A stretch of DNA of 64,000 nucleotides from Pseudopithomyces maydicus (GCA_026873275.1 JANTUC010000004.1:124001-188000); one strand, 5' to 3'; shown: positions 10,867-22,083, numbered from the stretch's first letter. Notes: generated by a model from the letters alone, not told the origin. Translations and numbers: made by a program.

Positions 10867-11837
10867 GAGCTGGGGGGTTGTGGGGATTCATATATGTTGA
10901 TAATGGGGGTGATGACGATGGTGACGATGTACACGAAAAGACCTCGGGATGTAAATAGACACGGCATCTAAGCGTATGAAGAAGAAATACACGGACAGTA
11001 CGCACACATGCATGCCGAAAAGCATCGAATCTTCAAATCAGATCTGGGATTTATATTCTGATAGCTATCTGCTCATCTGTTGGGTGTGGGTGGTTGGGGG
11101 TATCATATGACTACACTTTATATAAAATACAACCGCTCTGCTCTTCTCTGCTCTGCTCTGCTCTGCCCTCTCTGCTTGACAGCCGGAGAAGCAATCCAAC
11201 ACCATCCGTGTGGATATATGGATATATGTAAAAATCGGCCGTTACGTTGTCATTTCGATACGTAAACAGCTGCGATGACGATGGTCATGACGATGGTGAT
11301 GGTGATGGTGATGACGCAGGCAGACAGCCACCCGGAGCGAGGGGATAGAAAGGCCTGACACGGACATGTACATACATACACACTTCGGTGTACTTAAGTA
11401 AGATGTCTGTCTGCTAGTGGGTGGGTGGGAATCAGGTGGGTTGGTGTGTGAACAAACATTAGGAGATGGAGTAAGAAAATAGCCGTGTATAGCAAGCAAC
11501 AAAGTACCATTTGCGTTCCGGGTATATCCATCCGAGCGAGCCGTGCCGAATCGAACCGAAGGAAACGAAGGGGAACGCGGAGAAGAGGGACAAAGGAGAT
11601 ATTCGTAGGACGTCAAGATCGCACTTGACGTTTGAACCGGTGCGCCGATAAAGGGAAGGGAAAAAAGGAAAGGAAAAAGAGAGGAAATTGCTTCGGAAAG
11701 GCAAGGAAAACGGGTGTGGGCACCCAGGAAAAACGGAAACGAAACCGTCGTCTAGACGTAGATGGAAAATGTCAAGTTCTGAACCAGTACAGCACAATGG
11801 GTATCATATCCCTCGCACTCATCAGCCAGAAGCACGA
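10867..11837. other. Convergent 3' region with simple repeats
   Basis: About 970 bp between the GH154-like gene and the coiled-coil gene, both ending here. It holds a CTCTG pentamer run, a GATGGT-type run around 11,280-11,315, and purine-rich sequence at 11,640-11,720. No gene was recognised. Confidence 0.45.
11136..11165. repeat. CTCTG pentamer microsatellite, six units
   Basis: Six consecutive 5 bp units, five CTCTG and one CTCTT, in the 3' intergenic region. A length-variable marker is likely; no function is inferred. Confidence 0.85.
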
Positions 11838-13850
11838 CTACACAGGCGACGCCAAAGGCGTGACGAAGCTCTGCAGCCCAGCCGTAATATGCTTCACGCC
11901 ATCGAGATCGACACCACTATCCCGATCGGCCTGCGCGCGCTCCTCGCCATCCAAGTACGCCGCCGACCTCACGGGCGGACTCCACGGGCTCAGCAACGCC
12001 CTATGGTCGCCATCCTGGTCGCCATCCAGCTGCTCCTCGGCACTCAGAACGCGGCCCCCAAGATAGACGTCGCTGGGACGAATCTGGTACGCGAGAGCCT
12101 TCTGGCCGTCTTTGATGAGCTCCTCCGTCCAGTTGAGACACTTCTTCAGGCTCTGGTTCATCTTCTGGGTGTCGACCAGCAGCTCGCGGTGCTTGTCGAG
12201 GTCCCACCTCAAGCGCTTCTCGTCGCGGAGGCGGTGAGCCTCATCTCGCTCGGCGAGCGCGCCCTCGCTCATGACGCTCTCGTCGAAGGAGGAGTCGCTG
12301 AGTTCTTCGGGGTCGGGGTCGGGCTCGACTTCAGCGGGTTCTTCTCCCTCTGACATGTCGGAGAGATCGCCGAGATCAGTGGCCCCAATTGCAGAGAACT
12401 CTTCAACGTGGGATATGGTATCGGCGGCGAACTGGCCGGCTCGGCTCATCCGTCGGAAGCGCCGCAGCTCTGCCTTTTGTTTCCGCATTTCTCGCTCGAG
12501 TGATCGGTTGATGGCCAGGAGAGAACTGTTGCTGATCTCGAGGTCCAGGACCTTGCGTTCCCGGCGGGCATTCGCAGCCAGCTCGTTCATGTGTTCCAGC
12601 ATGCTCTTTCCTGCCGGCCCTGGTGCAGCCGGACTAACGATTCCAGGGGAGGGCGGTACGGAAGCCACACTTCCAGGAAGCGAAGCAATGCTCACGACCC
12701 GTTTTTCGGTGTGGAGCGGACTAGGCGTGATGTGAGGCTGTTCTGGCGACGCGACCTTTTTCAGCGAGCGGGTTGAGTCGATGGAGCTGAGACTTGCGCT
12801 CTTGCCGTGGCTAAAGCGTACAGCTGCAGAGCCGACGCTTGTGCGTCTTGTTGCCGATTCATCGTTCGCTTCTTCGTGGATCTGAGAAGGAGATATTATA
12901 GAAAGGGCGGAGTTCCTACTGTGGAGATTCGGGCGAATGACCTGGGAGGCGCCCTTTCTGTATGAAAGGTGGATATTATCCTTTCCCGGGGAAGGGGGAC
13001 GCAGAGAGTGCTGGCCCTCAGAGGGGCGGAGATTGGACGACCAAGGTTCCGGTGGGGTTACTGTGGGCGGAGGTGTTAGTATTGGCGAGCTTCCCCGGCT
13101 GTCTGACAGCGAGTCCGCATGGAAGAACTTGGTCTCGGGCTGGGCCCGTCCCACGGCAGACAACGGCGGAGACGATGCAGAAGAAGAAGACGCGGGTGTG
13201 TCTTGGGTGCCGTTGGCATAGAAGAATACTGGCCCTTTTTTCTGCGACGGGGGCGGCTGTAGCTGCTGTGGTTCCGGTGTTCGAGCATCGTTGGCGTGGA
13301 AGAACATGGGCGAGGCCGAGGCTCCCCGTGATCCATTTGGCTCAGGCGTATTGGCGTGGTAGATGTTGGACAAGGGTAGACGTGGTGTGGAGGTGACATT
13401 TTGGTTGTTGTTGATCCCGCCGACCACGCTCCTCGGGCGTCTCTGGGCACCCAGCTGGTTGTGTCCGAGGAGTTTGGCCTGCTCTTTCTGGGCATAGTCT
13501 ACGGCGGATGCGGAGCGGGTGGTGATGGTCGGGGTGGTGGCAGGCGTGCCGTTGGGAGTGGAGCTGGCACTGCTAGCGCCCACGCGGGTTTTTCTCGTCG
13601 ACGAGCGTGGCGTGACATTTGTGGTGATGAAGGGCTTTACCGGCGTGACATCGTCGTGTGCGGGCGGGTGCGACCGAGGGGTGCTCCCGGGGGTGGTTCG
13701 AAGGGTGCGGGCGGCGGGCGTTGTCGAGGCGGTGGTGGAGGCGACCGAGGGTGCAAGTCGTGGGGCAAGGTTGGTCTTTGCGGTGCGTGCGGTAGCAAGG
13801 GTGGGCTTCAATGGCCGCGAAGTATTGTTGTTTTGGCGGTCTATGGGCAT
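11838..13850 (-). CDS. Uncharacterised low-complexity protein with coiled coil and repeated FFHAN-like motifs
   Basis: 670 aa, single exon; the start at 13850 is the first ATG in the open frame (MPIDRQNNN). I do not recognise the family. The first 430 residues are Ser/Thr/Pro-rich and probably disordered. They contain four related short motifs within about 120 residues: IYHAN, FFHAND, FFYANG and FFHADS. A basic coiled coil follows at about residues 440-510 (MLEHMNELAANARRERK onward), then a very acidic patch (EGEEPAEVEPDPDPEE). A second helical stretch precedes a C-terminus that ends SFVTPLASPV. No membrane segment or signal peptide is present. It is head to head with the Pol kappa gene. The layout suits a scaffold or cytoskeletal adaptor, but that is only inference. 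Confidence 0.75.
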   Translation of the reverse strand: MPIDRQNNNTSRPLKPTLATARTAKTNLAPRLAPSVASTTASTTPAARTLRTTPGSTPRSHPPAHDDVTPVKPFITTNVTPRSSTRKTRVGASSASSTPNGTPATTPTITTRSASAVDYAQKEQAKLLGHNQLGAQRRPRSVVGGINNNQNVTSTPRLPLSNIYHANTPEPNGSRGASASPMFFHANDARTPEPQQLQPPPSQKKGPVFFYANGTQDTPASSSSASSPPLSAVGRAQPETKFFHADSLSDSRGSSPILTPPPTVTPPEPWSSNLRPSEGQHSLRPPSPGKDNIHLSYRKGASQVIRPNLHSRNSALSIISPSQIHEEANDESATRRTSVGSAAVRFSHGKSASLSSIDSTRSLKKVASPEQPHITPSPLHTEKRVVSIASLPGSVASVPPSPGIVSPAAPGPAGKSMLEHMNELAANARRERKVLDLEISNSSLLAINRSLEREMRKQKAELRRFRRMSRAGQFAADTISHVEEFSAIGATDLGDLSDMSEGEEPAEVEPDPDPEELSDSSFDESVMSEGALAERDEAHRLRDEKRLRWDLDKHRELLVDTQKMNQSLKKCLNWTEELIKDGQKALAYQIRPSDVYLGGRVLSAEEQLDGDQDGDHRALLSPWSPPVRSAAYLDGEERAQADRDSGVDLDGVKHITAGLQSFVTPLASPV

Positions 13851-14280
13851 GGTCCTCTGCGGTGGTGGTCGATCAGAGGGCAATTCGGCGGGTTCGAGGG
13901 GTGGGCATGGCCAGCGGCGGCGGCAATGGGCGGTTGCTGGGGCGGTGGGCGGTGTGTTGACTGATGACGGCCAGTTGGGGGGTTGCAAAACAAATCGGAC
14001 CTCGGGAGAGGCTTTCGTGTGTGGGAGCGGCTGCCTTTACAGCAACGTCTGGGACCGGTCGAGGAGGGATGCAGCGCCCATGGTGAGGCGGTGACGAAGG
14101 GGGCGGGCGAGGGGTTTTCGACCAAGAGGCCTGGCACTTGTTGTTGTGGCCGTGAGTGCTCCATGCCCGCTGTCCGACCCCATCGCGGCTCGAGCCAGGC
14201 CTGCAGTAGCCCGAACAGGCCCTCGCGTCATGACAATCGCGTTAGCCCTCGTCCATTCATCTCGCGGCTCCACTACCGCT
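13851..14280. other. Short divergent promoter between coiled-coil gene and Pol kappa
   Basis: 430 bp, GC-rich, between the two ATGs. An in-frame ATG at 14230 could add 17 residues to Pol kappa. Confidence 0.4.
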
Positions 14281-16318
14281 ATGAAGGCGTCCGGCGACGA
14301 TGCACCCAGCATAGAGGCACCCAGCACAGAGGCACCCGCTGCTGGCAACCACCATGACGCGAGCATGCCTCCCCCGCCCGAGCAGCAGCCTGCCCGCACC
14401 GCCGCCGCCGCAGCCGACGAGCACGACACCCTGAAGTACCACCTGCTGGGCCCCTCGCTCACCAAGGCCGGCCAGGACAGTGTAGACCAGCAGAAGGTGT
14501 CCGAGATCATATACAACGCCTCCAAGGGCAGCAAGTTCTTCAACAATGAGGAGGTCAAGGACCGCGTCCTCACGGACAAGATCGCCAGGATTTTGGCAAA
14601 GAAGCGTCAGCTGGACAAGGTAGATCTTCGCTCCGAGCTGCGCCGCGCCGACGACTATCTGGCCGAGCTCGAGCTGGGCAGAGACCTCAGCCAGGTCGTC
14701 ATCCACATCGACTGTGATGCCTTCTATGCTGCAGTCGAGGAGCTCGACCGTCCCGAGCTGAGGGATGTACCCATGGCCGTTGGCAAGGGTGTCCTCACCA
14801 CCTGCAACTACCATGCCCGCAAGTTCGGCTGTCGCTCTGGCATGGCCGGCTTCGTCGCCATGAAACTCTGCCCTCAGCTCATATGCGTGCCCATGAACTT
14901 TGCAAAGTACTCTGCCAAAGCGGAAGAGGTGCGCGCCGTACTGGCCCGGTACGATCCACGCTTCGAGAGTGCCAGCTGCGATGAGGCCTACCTCAACCTC
15001 ACCAGCTATTGCGAGGAACATAACATGGAGCCAGAAGAGGCCGTCAGTCAACTTCGGGCTGAAGTCCACGAGGAGACCAAAATCACCGTCTCGGCAGGTA
15101 TCGCTGCCAACGCGAAACTGGCCAAGATATGCAGTAACAAGAACAAGCCGAACGGCCAGTTCTATCTCGCTCGAGACAGACAAACCATCATGGAGTTCAT
15201 GAAAACGCTGCCCACCCGCAAGGTCAACGGCATCGGACGGGTCTTCGAGCGAGAACTCGATGCAGTCGGCATCAAGACATGCGGTGACATCTATGCCCAA
15301 CGAGCCTATCTCTCCTCCCTCTTCGGCCAAAAGGCCTTCCAATTCCTCATGCAATGCTACCTCGGCCTCGGCAGAACCCAGATCCAACCCGCCGAAGACT
15401 ACGAGCGCAAAAGCGTCGGCACCGAGACCACCTTCCGCGAGCTCAGCTCCCCAGACAGTCTCCGCCAGAAGCTCCGCGACATCGCCGAAGAGCTAGAAGG
15501 CGACCTGAAGCGCACAGAGTACAAAGGCCGCACACTATGTATCAAGATCAAGCTACACACGTACGAAGTCTACACCCGGCAGATGACTCCCCCTTCGCGA
15601 TCCAACGTGCAGACGACCTCTACAAATACAGCCTCCCCATGCTGGAAAAGCTCATCAAGGAAATGCCGAGCTTGAAACTGCGTCTCATGGGCCTCCGCGT
15701 CACGCACATCGTTTCTACGAAGAAGCCTGGCATCGATTTCTTCGGCCGCCAACGCGCACCACTGAAGACGGGTCCAACCACAAAACCCAACCTCAAGAAC
15801 CAAGACCAGGAGCAAGACCCCAACCCCGACACCGAATTCGAATTCGAAGCCGCCGCCGCCCAGGAACGCAACAACGAAATGAACGAACTGGAGCAACTCT
15901 CCCAGGAATACGAGAAGCAATCTCTCGCCTCCGCTTCAATCTCAACCCTCCTCCCCAACCAGAACCGAAACCAAAACCAAAATCCAATCCCAGTTTCAAA
16001 ACCCTCCCCTCCCCAAGAACAAGAAGTACAAGAAGAACCCCCTGGACCTGCCCCATCTGCGCCCTCCCCCAACCCCCAAATGACGCCTCGTTCAACGCAC
16101 ATATTGATTTCTGCCTCTCGCGGCAGACGATTAGGGATGCGGTGAAGGAGACGGCGCCTCTTCAGGAGCCGCGTGGCGTTGCGTTGAGGGATATGTCGAG
16201 GGGCAGGGGTAGAGGGAGAGGCAGAGGGAGGGAAAAGGAAAAGGGGAAGAGGGGGAGGGTGGGGGATGAGGATGAGAAGGGGAGGGAGAAGAGGAGGGCG
16301 TTTTTTGGGGTGGGGTAG
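14281..16318 (+). CDS. DNA polymerase kappa (Y-family, DinB type) with UBZ finger; two frame breaks
   Basis: Translesion polymerase acting in the nucleus on bulky-adduct-blocked forks. N-terminal clasp (LLGPSLTKAGQDSVDQQK, near residue 60) is followed by the palm with catalytic IDCDAFYA (Asp144, Asp146) and SCDEAYLNL (Asp234, Glu235). Fingers, thumb and little finger follow to RADDLYKYSLPML. A C2HC UBZ ubiquitin-binding finger (CPIC...HIDFC, near residue 590-612) is near the C-terminus, with a basic tail after it. Frame breaks by one base twice: at the C5 run 15589-15593 (between TRQMTPP and FAIQRADD) and at the C5 run 16038-16042 (between EEPP and WTCPIC). One added C at each gives about 679 aa. 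Start 14281 is chosen; 14230 is an in-frame alternative. Intron models would delete conserved residues. Confidence 0.93.
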
Positions 16319-16773
16319 ATGTGTGTGCACTTACGTATAGATGTGTAGATATAGAGTTGATATTCAGTCAGCCTATGCTTAGCTACTACTTTTTCAAACA
16401 AACAAAACAACACATAGAGTTGACGTTGTCTTGTGTTTGGTTGGTACGTTTGCATATACATGTTGTTTTGTTTGTTCGAAAAGGTAGTAGCTGAGTATAG
16501 GCTGACTGGATAAAAACGGATGAAAAAACGCTGTCATCCCCTCTTATGACAATATAAAAAGTGGCTGCATATACATAGATGGAGAGATCAATATATAGAC
16601 ACCTGGATACATCACAAGCACGAGGATACGCAGCGTTAAAAACCCCCACATGAGAATAATTACTCATTATCAATCAACATTACTTTACTTCGTGCGCAAC
16701 TACATAGGTACAGTAGCCCGGTAACTTTTCAGCTAACCATCTAATTATCTACATACACCTTTGCCTCCCGACC
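16319..16773. other. Convergent 3' region containing an inverted repeat
   Basis: 455 bp between the Pol kappa and sedolisin stop codons. About a third of it is the inverted repeat described separately; the rest is AT-rich UTR-like sequence. Confidence 0.5.
16361..16512. repeat. Imperfect inverted repeat, two 51 bp arms around a 50 bp spacer
   Basis: Arms 16361-16411 and 16462-16512 are reverse complements with about six mismatches. All the mismatches I see are transitions (A/G or C/T), which could be RIP-type decay or wobble-tolerated change. Each arm contains the stretch GTCAGCCTAT near the outer end and AACAAACAAAACAAC near the loop. The element would form a long hairpin in the 3' UTR of either neighbour, or be a small MITE-like foldback. 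No clear target-site duplication was seen. Confidence 0.8.
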
Positions 16774-18807
16774 CTACAACCTGCCGCCTGCAAGCTTAAC
16801 CAGCTTGGGGAAATCCGGCGTTCCGAACCCGGTAATCGGATCCCAGCCCTTGGTCACAGGGAAACCCTCCACATTGCACCCGTAGCTAAACCCGATCGTG
16901 ATATCAGTAAGCCCCTTATAGCCCTTCTTGTACAACCACGGGTTGATGTAACCCAGCGTCGACTTGCCCTGCGCGATCAAAGCGTCGTTGACCAGCGCAA
17001 AGATACCCGCCGTAAGCGGCGTAGACGCCGACGTACCGCTGATGGTCCCCTCGGTGCCGTTCCAGAAGTACGCAAAGTACAGGCCCTGCGCGGCGAGATC
17101 GGGATACCCGCGGCCGGCGGGGTTGTACAGGCCCTTGTAGGTGGAGCCCAAGCTCTTGACGTACTTGGGGACGACCTTGTCCTGCCAGCTGGGGCGCGGG
17201 AAGTACTCGCTGAAGCCGCTGCCGCTGGAGTACAGGTCCCTGAAGACGCCCGAGACGTTGGTGGCGGCGCGGTAGGCAGATTCCTCGGGCTCGAAGTTCT
17301 TGGTGGCGCCGACGGTGGTGACGTACGGGCAAGAAGCAGGGAATGCGGGAAGGAACTTGTACGTGTTCTTGCCGTCGTTGGAGTAGCACTTGTTTGTTCC
17401 ACCGAGGCCCCTATCTCCGGAGGAAAAGAACAGAGTGGTACCGCGAGCGCCGACAGCAGCGAATTGTTGGCAGACACGCTTGGCGTAGCTCTTGGGAACG
17501 GTCTGCTCAGGCTCTCCGTACGAGGTGCTGATGATGTTGGGGATGCTGCGCTGCTGCAGAAGCCAGTTGACCCATACGAGGTACGGCTCGCTGTCGTTCT
17601 CGACCACCGTAAGATCGGGAATGAACGGGGGCCTGCCACCTGTAGAGTAGCTGACGATGGGAGTCTTCCAGCTGATTCCGGCAATGGCTTGGACGTCGAG
17701 ATTGGCCTCGCGACTGCTTCCGTTCGCGGCCGCCTCGGGGGTAAGAGGGCCATCATTCAATGGGCCGCCGTTGATGGAGTACGTCTTGAATGTCTTGGCT
17801 GAAGACACGGCCTCGGGGCGGTACTTTTGCAGGAACTTTTCAGTGTCGGGTCGGATGGGGATCTATGAAACAGAAAAGTCAGCCAAGGCCACAGGATTAT
17901 ATGCTGGGGCGGAATGCTTACTTCTTCGAGGTAATTGGCAAAGCCGATGCTGTTCTTCTTCGCAGCCTTGGTCTCGTAACCCTTGGTCTTGTAAAGAGTG
18001 GCAAAGCACTCTGGGGTCACCGAGCTGACGTTGCAGACCTTGGAGATTTCAGTGGGGTAACCGTTGCTCGATGCCACGCTGAGACGTGCAATCTCGTCGT
18101 GGACCTCGTCAATAGTCTTCACATAGGTAGCAGAATCAGGAGTACCACGGAAGAACGAGGTAGTGGGCTGGATCACGTCGATGTGCGAGTGCAGATGGCG
18201 AGGGAGGGACCAGTGCGTGGTGCGAGCGACGATGGAGCCGTCCTCGTGCTTGTAGTTGTGATACTCGGTGTCGAGAAGCTTTTCCACAAACTCCAAGGGC
18301 AGGTTCACGGAGATCCAGTCCTTGGCTGTGTTGTAGCTGTGGCCGCTAACACCGGCGTCGCGCAACCACTCCTCGACCTTGTCGCAGGTCTCCTTGGAAG
18401 GCCGGACGAGCTCATCGACCTCGTCGGCACTCAAATGGGCTCCATAGCGCTTGTGGTCAGGGTCCGAGACTGAAAACGAATGTTAGCAAGCTTGTTCGGT
18501 GGCATCCTCATGTGATGCTACTTACTCTCGTTGAGATGCTCGATAAGCCCATCCTATTAGCAATGGTTAGTCCAATTGGGCTGGATGACATGTTCCTTGG
18601 GGTTAATTCGCCTACCATATTGCCCTGCTTGAGGCCAATTTGCAATTGAACCATCTTCCCACCATTGGCACGCTCCATTTTGGACCACTCACGGGGAGCA
18701 AAGTGCGTCTCCTTCACCTCGTAGGGAGTGCGAGCACGAATGGGCGTGGCAACGGCTGCTTGCGCAGCCATTGCGGCAGCCAGCAATGCCGACGCAAAGA
18801 TTTGCAT
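16774..18807 (-). CDS. Secreted sedolisin (S53) tripeptidyl-peptidase-type protease
   Basis: 618 aa preproprotein. Minus-strand exons: 18616-18807, 18526-18553, 17922-18469 and 16774-17862, with introns of 62, 56 and 59 bp; the summed length is a whole number of codons. The signal peptide is MQIFASALLAAAMAAQAAVA. A pro-domain follows (KRYGAHLSADEVDEL, then WSLPRHLHSHIDVIQPT near its end). Catalytic residues fit sedolisins: Glu308 and Asp312 in REANLDVQAIAG, oxyanion-hole Asp406 in SSGDRG, and nucleophile Ser534 in SGTSAS. A C-terminal TDIT and GWDPITGFGTP supply the calcium-site region. Like other fungal TPPs it should remove N-terminal tripeptides at acid pH outside the cell. Several Asn-X-Ser/Thr sites are present. 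Confidence 0.95.
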
Positions 18808-19817
18808 GGTGGACGGCGGGTGTGGTGAGGTGAAGTTGGGCGGATGGGCGGGAGGAAGTACCTGCAGCAACGCGCCTGCTTCATATGGGAGGCGAGGGCA
18901 CAGCTCATTTTAAACTATCGCGTCGCCGGCTGTAAAATGATGCAATCACTAACAATTGACGGGTACGCGGGTCACGGCGCGTGTACTCAACCGGCACAGT
19001 CGCCGTCTTTACTATACACGGCAGGTCTACAACCTTGGACAACGGTAGCCGTCAGCGACCCCGCCTCGTATCCCTTGCATTCCAGGCAGGTACCTGGTGG
19101 ATCCAGTGCTCTAGGAGCTTGATAAACGCGGACCCATGCTTGTTGGAGCTTGGCCCCGGTCGCTGGACATTGCGCTGCATGGCCAAGAGGAGGCAACTGA
19201 ACGTTGGGTGGTGACACTGCAGTGGGATCATCGGGGCTTCGCCGCGCTAGAGCCCTTTTAGGCAGGAGCAAGTGATAACGGCCTATCGACGCGAAGCTCC
19301 TCCAAGATGTCCTACAACACCGAAGCTTCCTCGGCCGGCGCCAGCAAGGTGCTCTATGCCTTGGTAGGGGCGATACGAGCACAATTATCTCGCCACCGGG
19401 GCAGCCAGACGATTGTGAGTAGGCTAAGACCCGCGAAGGAGGCATACCTACATGCAAACTTGCTCACTTACGGTATTCTTACCATCCTCCACCCTCGCAC
19501 AAGCTTACCGGGAACCGCCCTGGCAGGCATTCCTACCTATCCGGGTAGATACTCCACTGGTCCATTACCGACTGCTGTACCTCCCAGGCAGGCTTTATCC
19601 AGCCACCTGGCGGCTGGGCGTGACTGGTGTGCTCAGAACTTTGCAGAAACAGCTAATCCCTGTCGCAATAGTCCACATTGGAAACACAAAATACAATTTT
19701 TGTTTTATTAGGACACTGCATTAACACTGTAGCACAACTATATACACAACTGTTGGGACCCATTGGACGTCTTCACCATGATGAAACTCTACGTACTGAC
19801 ACCAACTATCGATTTCG
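18808..19817. other. Intergenic region upstream of sedolisin
   Basis: 1.0 kb between the sedolisin start (-) and the exchanger stop (-). It must contain the sedolisin promoter. Open frames on the plus strand (for example 19307-19711) lack any recognisable domain and I do not call them. Confidence 0.4.
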
Positions 19818-21485
19818 TCACGCCGAGTTACTTGTTCCATTCGAGGTTGCCACATCCGGATTTGGATAGTACCACGAGGCCACTGCTATGATGAAATAAA
19901 CGATCTGGACAAGAATTAGCTTCACCCACTCGCGCATTGCCAGCTGGACTCACCACAAGCAGTGCGCCTTCTAGGTAATTCGATTCACCGTCGCGAAGGA
20001 AGTTTCCCACTACAACGATGGACAGAACGAGCAACACAATCATGAAGATCTCGAAATTGAGGTCCATGTCCTTGCCCCCAATCCACCCCACAATAACAAC
20101 CAGTGGGGCATTGAAGAGTGCTGTCTGAATGGATGGGCCAATGCAATGGAAAAGCGCAAAGTTCTACGACTATTGTGAGCTTGTGCAATCACCTGGTTAT
20201 CGAAGCCATACCATTTGACCATCCCATGCTTCGTCAATGGCTGTGAGGCTAAAAGCGAAGATACAATGTCAGCAGCTATAAATAGCGATGTTACACTGAC
20301 GTGTCACTCACTGCTCAGCTGCTTTCTCGACCAGCGGCAAGAGAATCAGACCGAGGAATTGATCGGGCACTCCAGACTCCACGACGTCCTCGATACGCTC
20401 AACTAGGAACACTGCTAGCAAGGTGACAAGAACCAACGATAAGGTCAGAGCGACAATGCATTCTGTGAAGGTGAACTTGGGCTTTGCCAGATCCTCGGAA
20501 CGATCTAGATCGTGGTGCTCGTCTGCTTCGAGTACTTCGTCAAAGATGGAATGCTGCGAACGTGCGTTGTAGAAGATGAAACTATAGCATGTCAGCTTTT
20601 GTTCAAGAAACGAGTCGAGGATATGCCTACATTCCAAAAGCGATGATAAGCAGAATCGAGGTCACCTGGCTGATTCTGAGAGTATTGTGCTGTAGAATCG
20701 CCTCTGTGAAGGAGTGGTGACCGATAGCAATGGGAACAGCAGAGCCTTTGAGTGCTGAATAATACGCACTCGGGATGAGTAGCCCAAAGCCTGCGACACA
20801 CAGCAATCCAGTTCCTACCTCGCTAATGGATGGATGGAACTTCTGGCTCGATTGTCGTAATCCGCCGACGTAGAAACAAGCACCAAGGCAGAGCAAAAGG
20901 TTGGTTAGGATGCTTCCTAGAATAGCAGCCTGGATGACGGGTATCAGGTTACCGTGCTCGGACGAACCTTCTGCAGACTTGTGTTTCGCAATGAGAATCA
21001 GGAACAGGATGATCTCTACGATGGAGCCGAATGCAGTTTCAATCAAGATTCCGGACACCTTAGGCATCTTGCGCGCGAATTCCTGGCCTGCAAAACCCAA
21101 AAGGTTGGCTACAGGCACCATGGCAATGTAGGAGAAAGCGAAGATGACCAGAGGCATGCCAGGCGTAGCATAGTGTAGAATAATGGCAGCCGGCACAAAA
21201 GGCCAGAGGAGATTGACGTATTTCGCTATTGTACTACCGCTGCCTGTGATGAAGTACCAAAGTTAGCACCAACGGCTGTAACTCGCAGTTTCTTTGACTC
21301 TTGAATGCCCGTCCAAACCGTGGGACACTTATGCATTGAATTAGGGGTCACATACGCCATGATACGGTCAGGAAGTGATTGGGGTGGAAGCCGCTTCGAC
21401 CAGACTCTCCATCAGCATGTACGTGGACGTGAGAAGGAAGGACATGATGCAACAGAGGCGTTGATTCAGAAGCGCTATGGGGCAT
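19818..21485 (-). CDS. Ca2+/H+ exchanger-like cation antiporter (CAX family, divergent)
   Basis: 448 aa, about 11 TM helices. Minus-strand exons: 21356-21485, 20631-21243, 20312-20581, 20212-20248, 19954-20163, 19818-19904 (introns 48-112 bp). The two inverted alpha-repeats of the cation/Ca2+ exchanger superfamily are visible: ETAFGSIVEIILF in repeat 1 and FNAPLVVIVGWI in repeat 2. They are separated by an acidic loop (DEVLEADEHHDLDRSEDL). The canonical GNxxE of yeast Vcx1 is replaced by FGSIVE, so ion preference is uncertain (Ca2+, Mn2+ or monovalent). A vacuolar membrane location is expected. The start at 21485 (MPHSASESTPLL) fits family N-termini, with an upstream in-frame ATG at 21542 possible. 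The N-terminus carries a short His-rich HVHVH segment. Confidence 0.88.
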
Positions 21486-22083
21486 GTTTGTGATGTCTCT
21501 TTCGACACCGCTCGAATTGATCTGAAGAAGGAAACACGTCAATAATAATTGAATGGAAAGAGGTCAGAGGGGCGGTGTCGTGGGCACCTGCCTCGCGGCG
21601 GAATTGCGGGGGTCGGGGCTGGGCATTTCTTGGAAAGCGCCATTTCTAGGCATGGCGATGTTCTTGCATTCCATCTCAAGAGGTCTCATACATCAAATAT
21701 GACCATCTCCATGTCTTTAGAACAATAAAAACGCGATTCTACTTTACGTGTACATGGTGGAGGCTCAGGAACGTGACGCGCCCCCGGCTCGGTAATTCGG
21801 CGTGATGATGCTCCTGCCATACGCGACCCCCGCAAATACCGTCCCCATACATCCGGTTCTTCGCTGCAAGGGCAATCTTCCGGCAGCTTTACCGTCGGTG
21901 AATTCAAAGACCATCAATTATGTCCCTGCGCTAATTGGAATTGATGGAATTCCTTCGCGTCATGCTGTTCTCCTGAAATATGCGCGGACGCCAGTCATAC
22001 CTACCTAGGTAGGTACAAAAGCACAATGGTACGCCGGTACATAGCACTGGATACTGGGTGTTCTCCTGTTATTGAGGCTTGAT
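21486..22083. other. Divergent promoter between exchanger and GH35 gene
   Basis: About 600 bp shared by two outward-reading genes. Contains the 18 bp palindrome entered separately, 68 bp before the GH35 ATG. Confidence 0.45.
21998..22015. repeat. Perfect 18 bp palindrome TACCTACCTAGGTAGGTA
   Basis: Self-complementary over its full length and located just upstream of the GH35 beta-galactosidase start. A related interrupted copy is at 55357-55376. It could be a homodimer binding site or a decayed simple repeat; the sequence alone does not decide. Confidence 0.8.

Noticed and set aside
19307..19711. 134-codon plus-strand open frame between sedolisin and exchanger
   Set aside because: No homology pattern, no splice-supported extension and biased composition. 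Left as intergenic.
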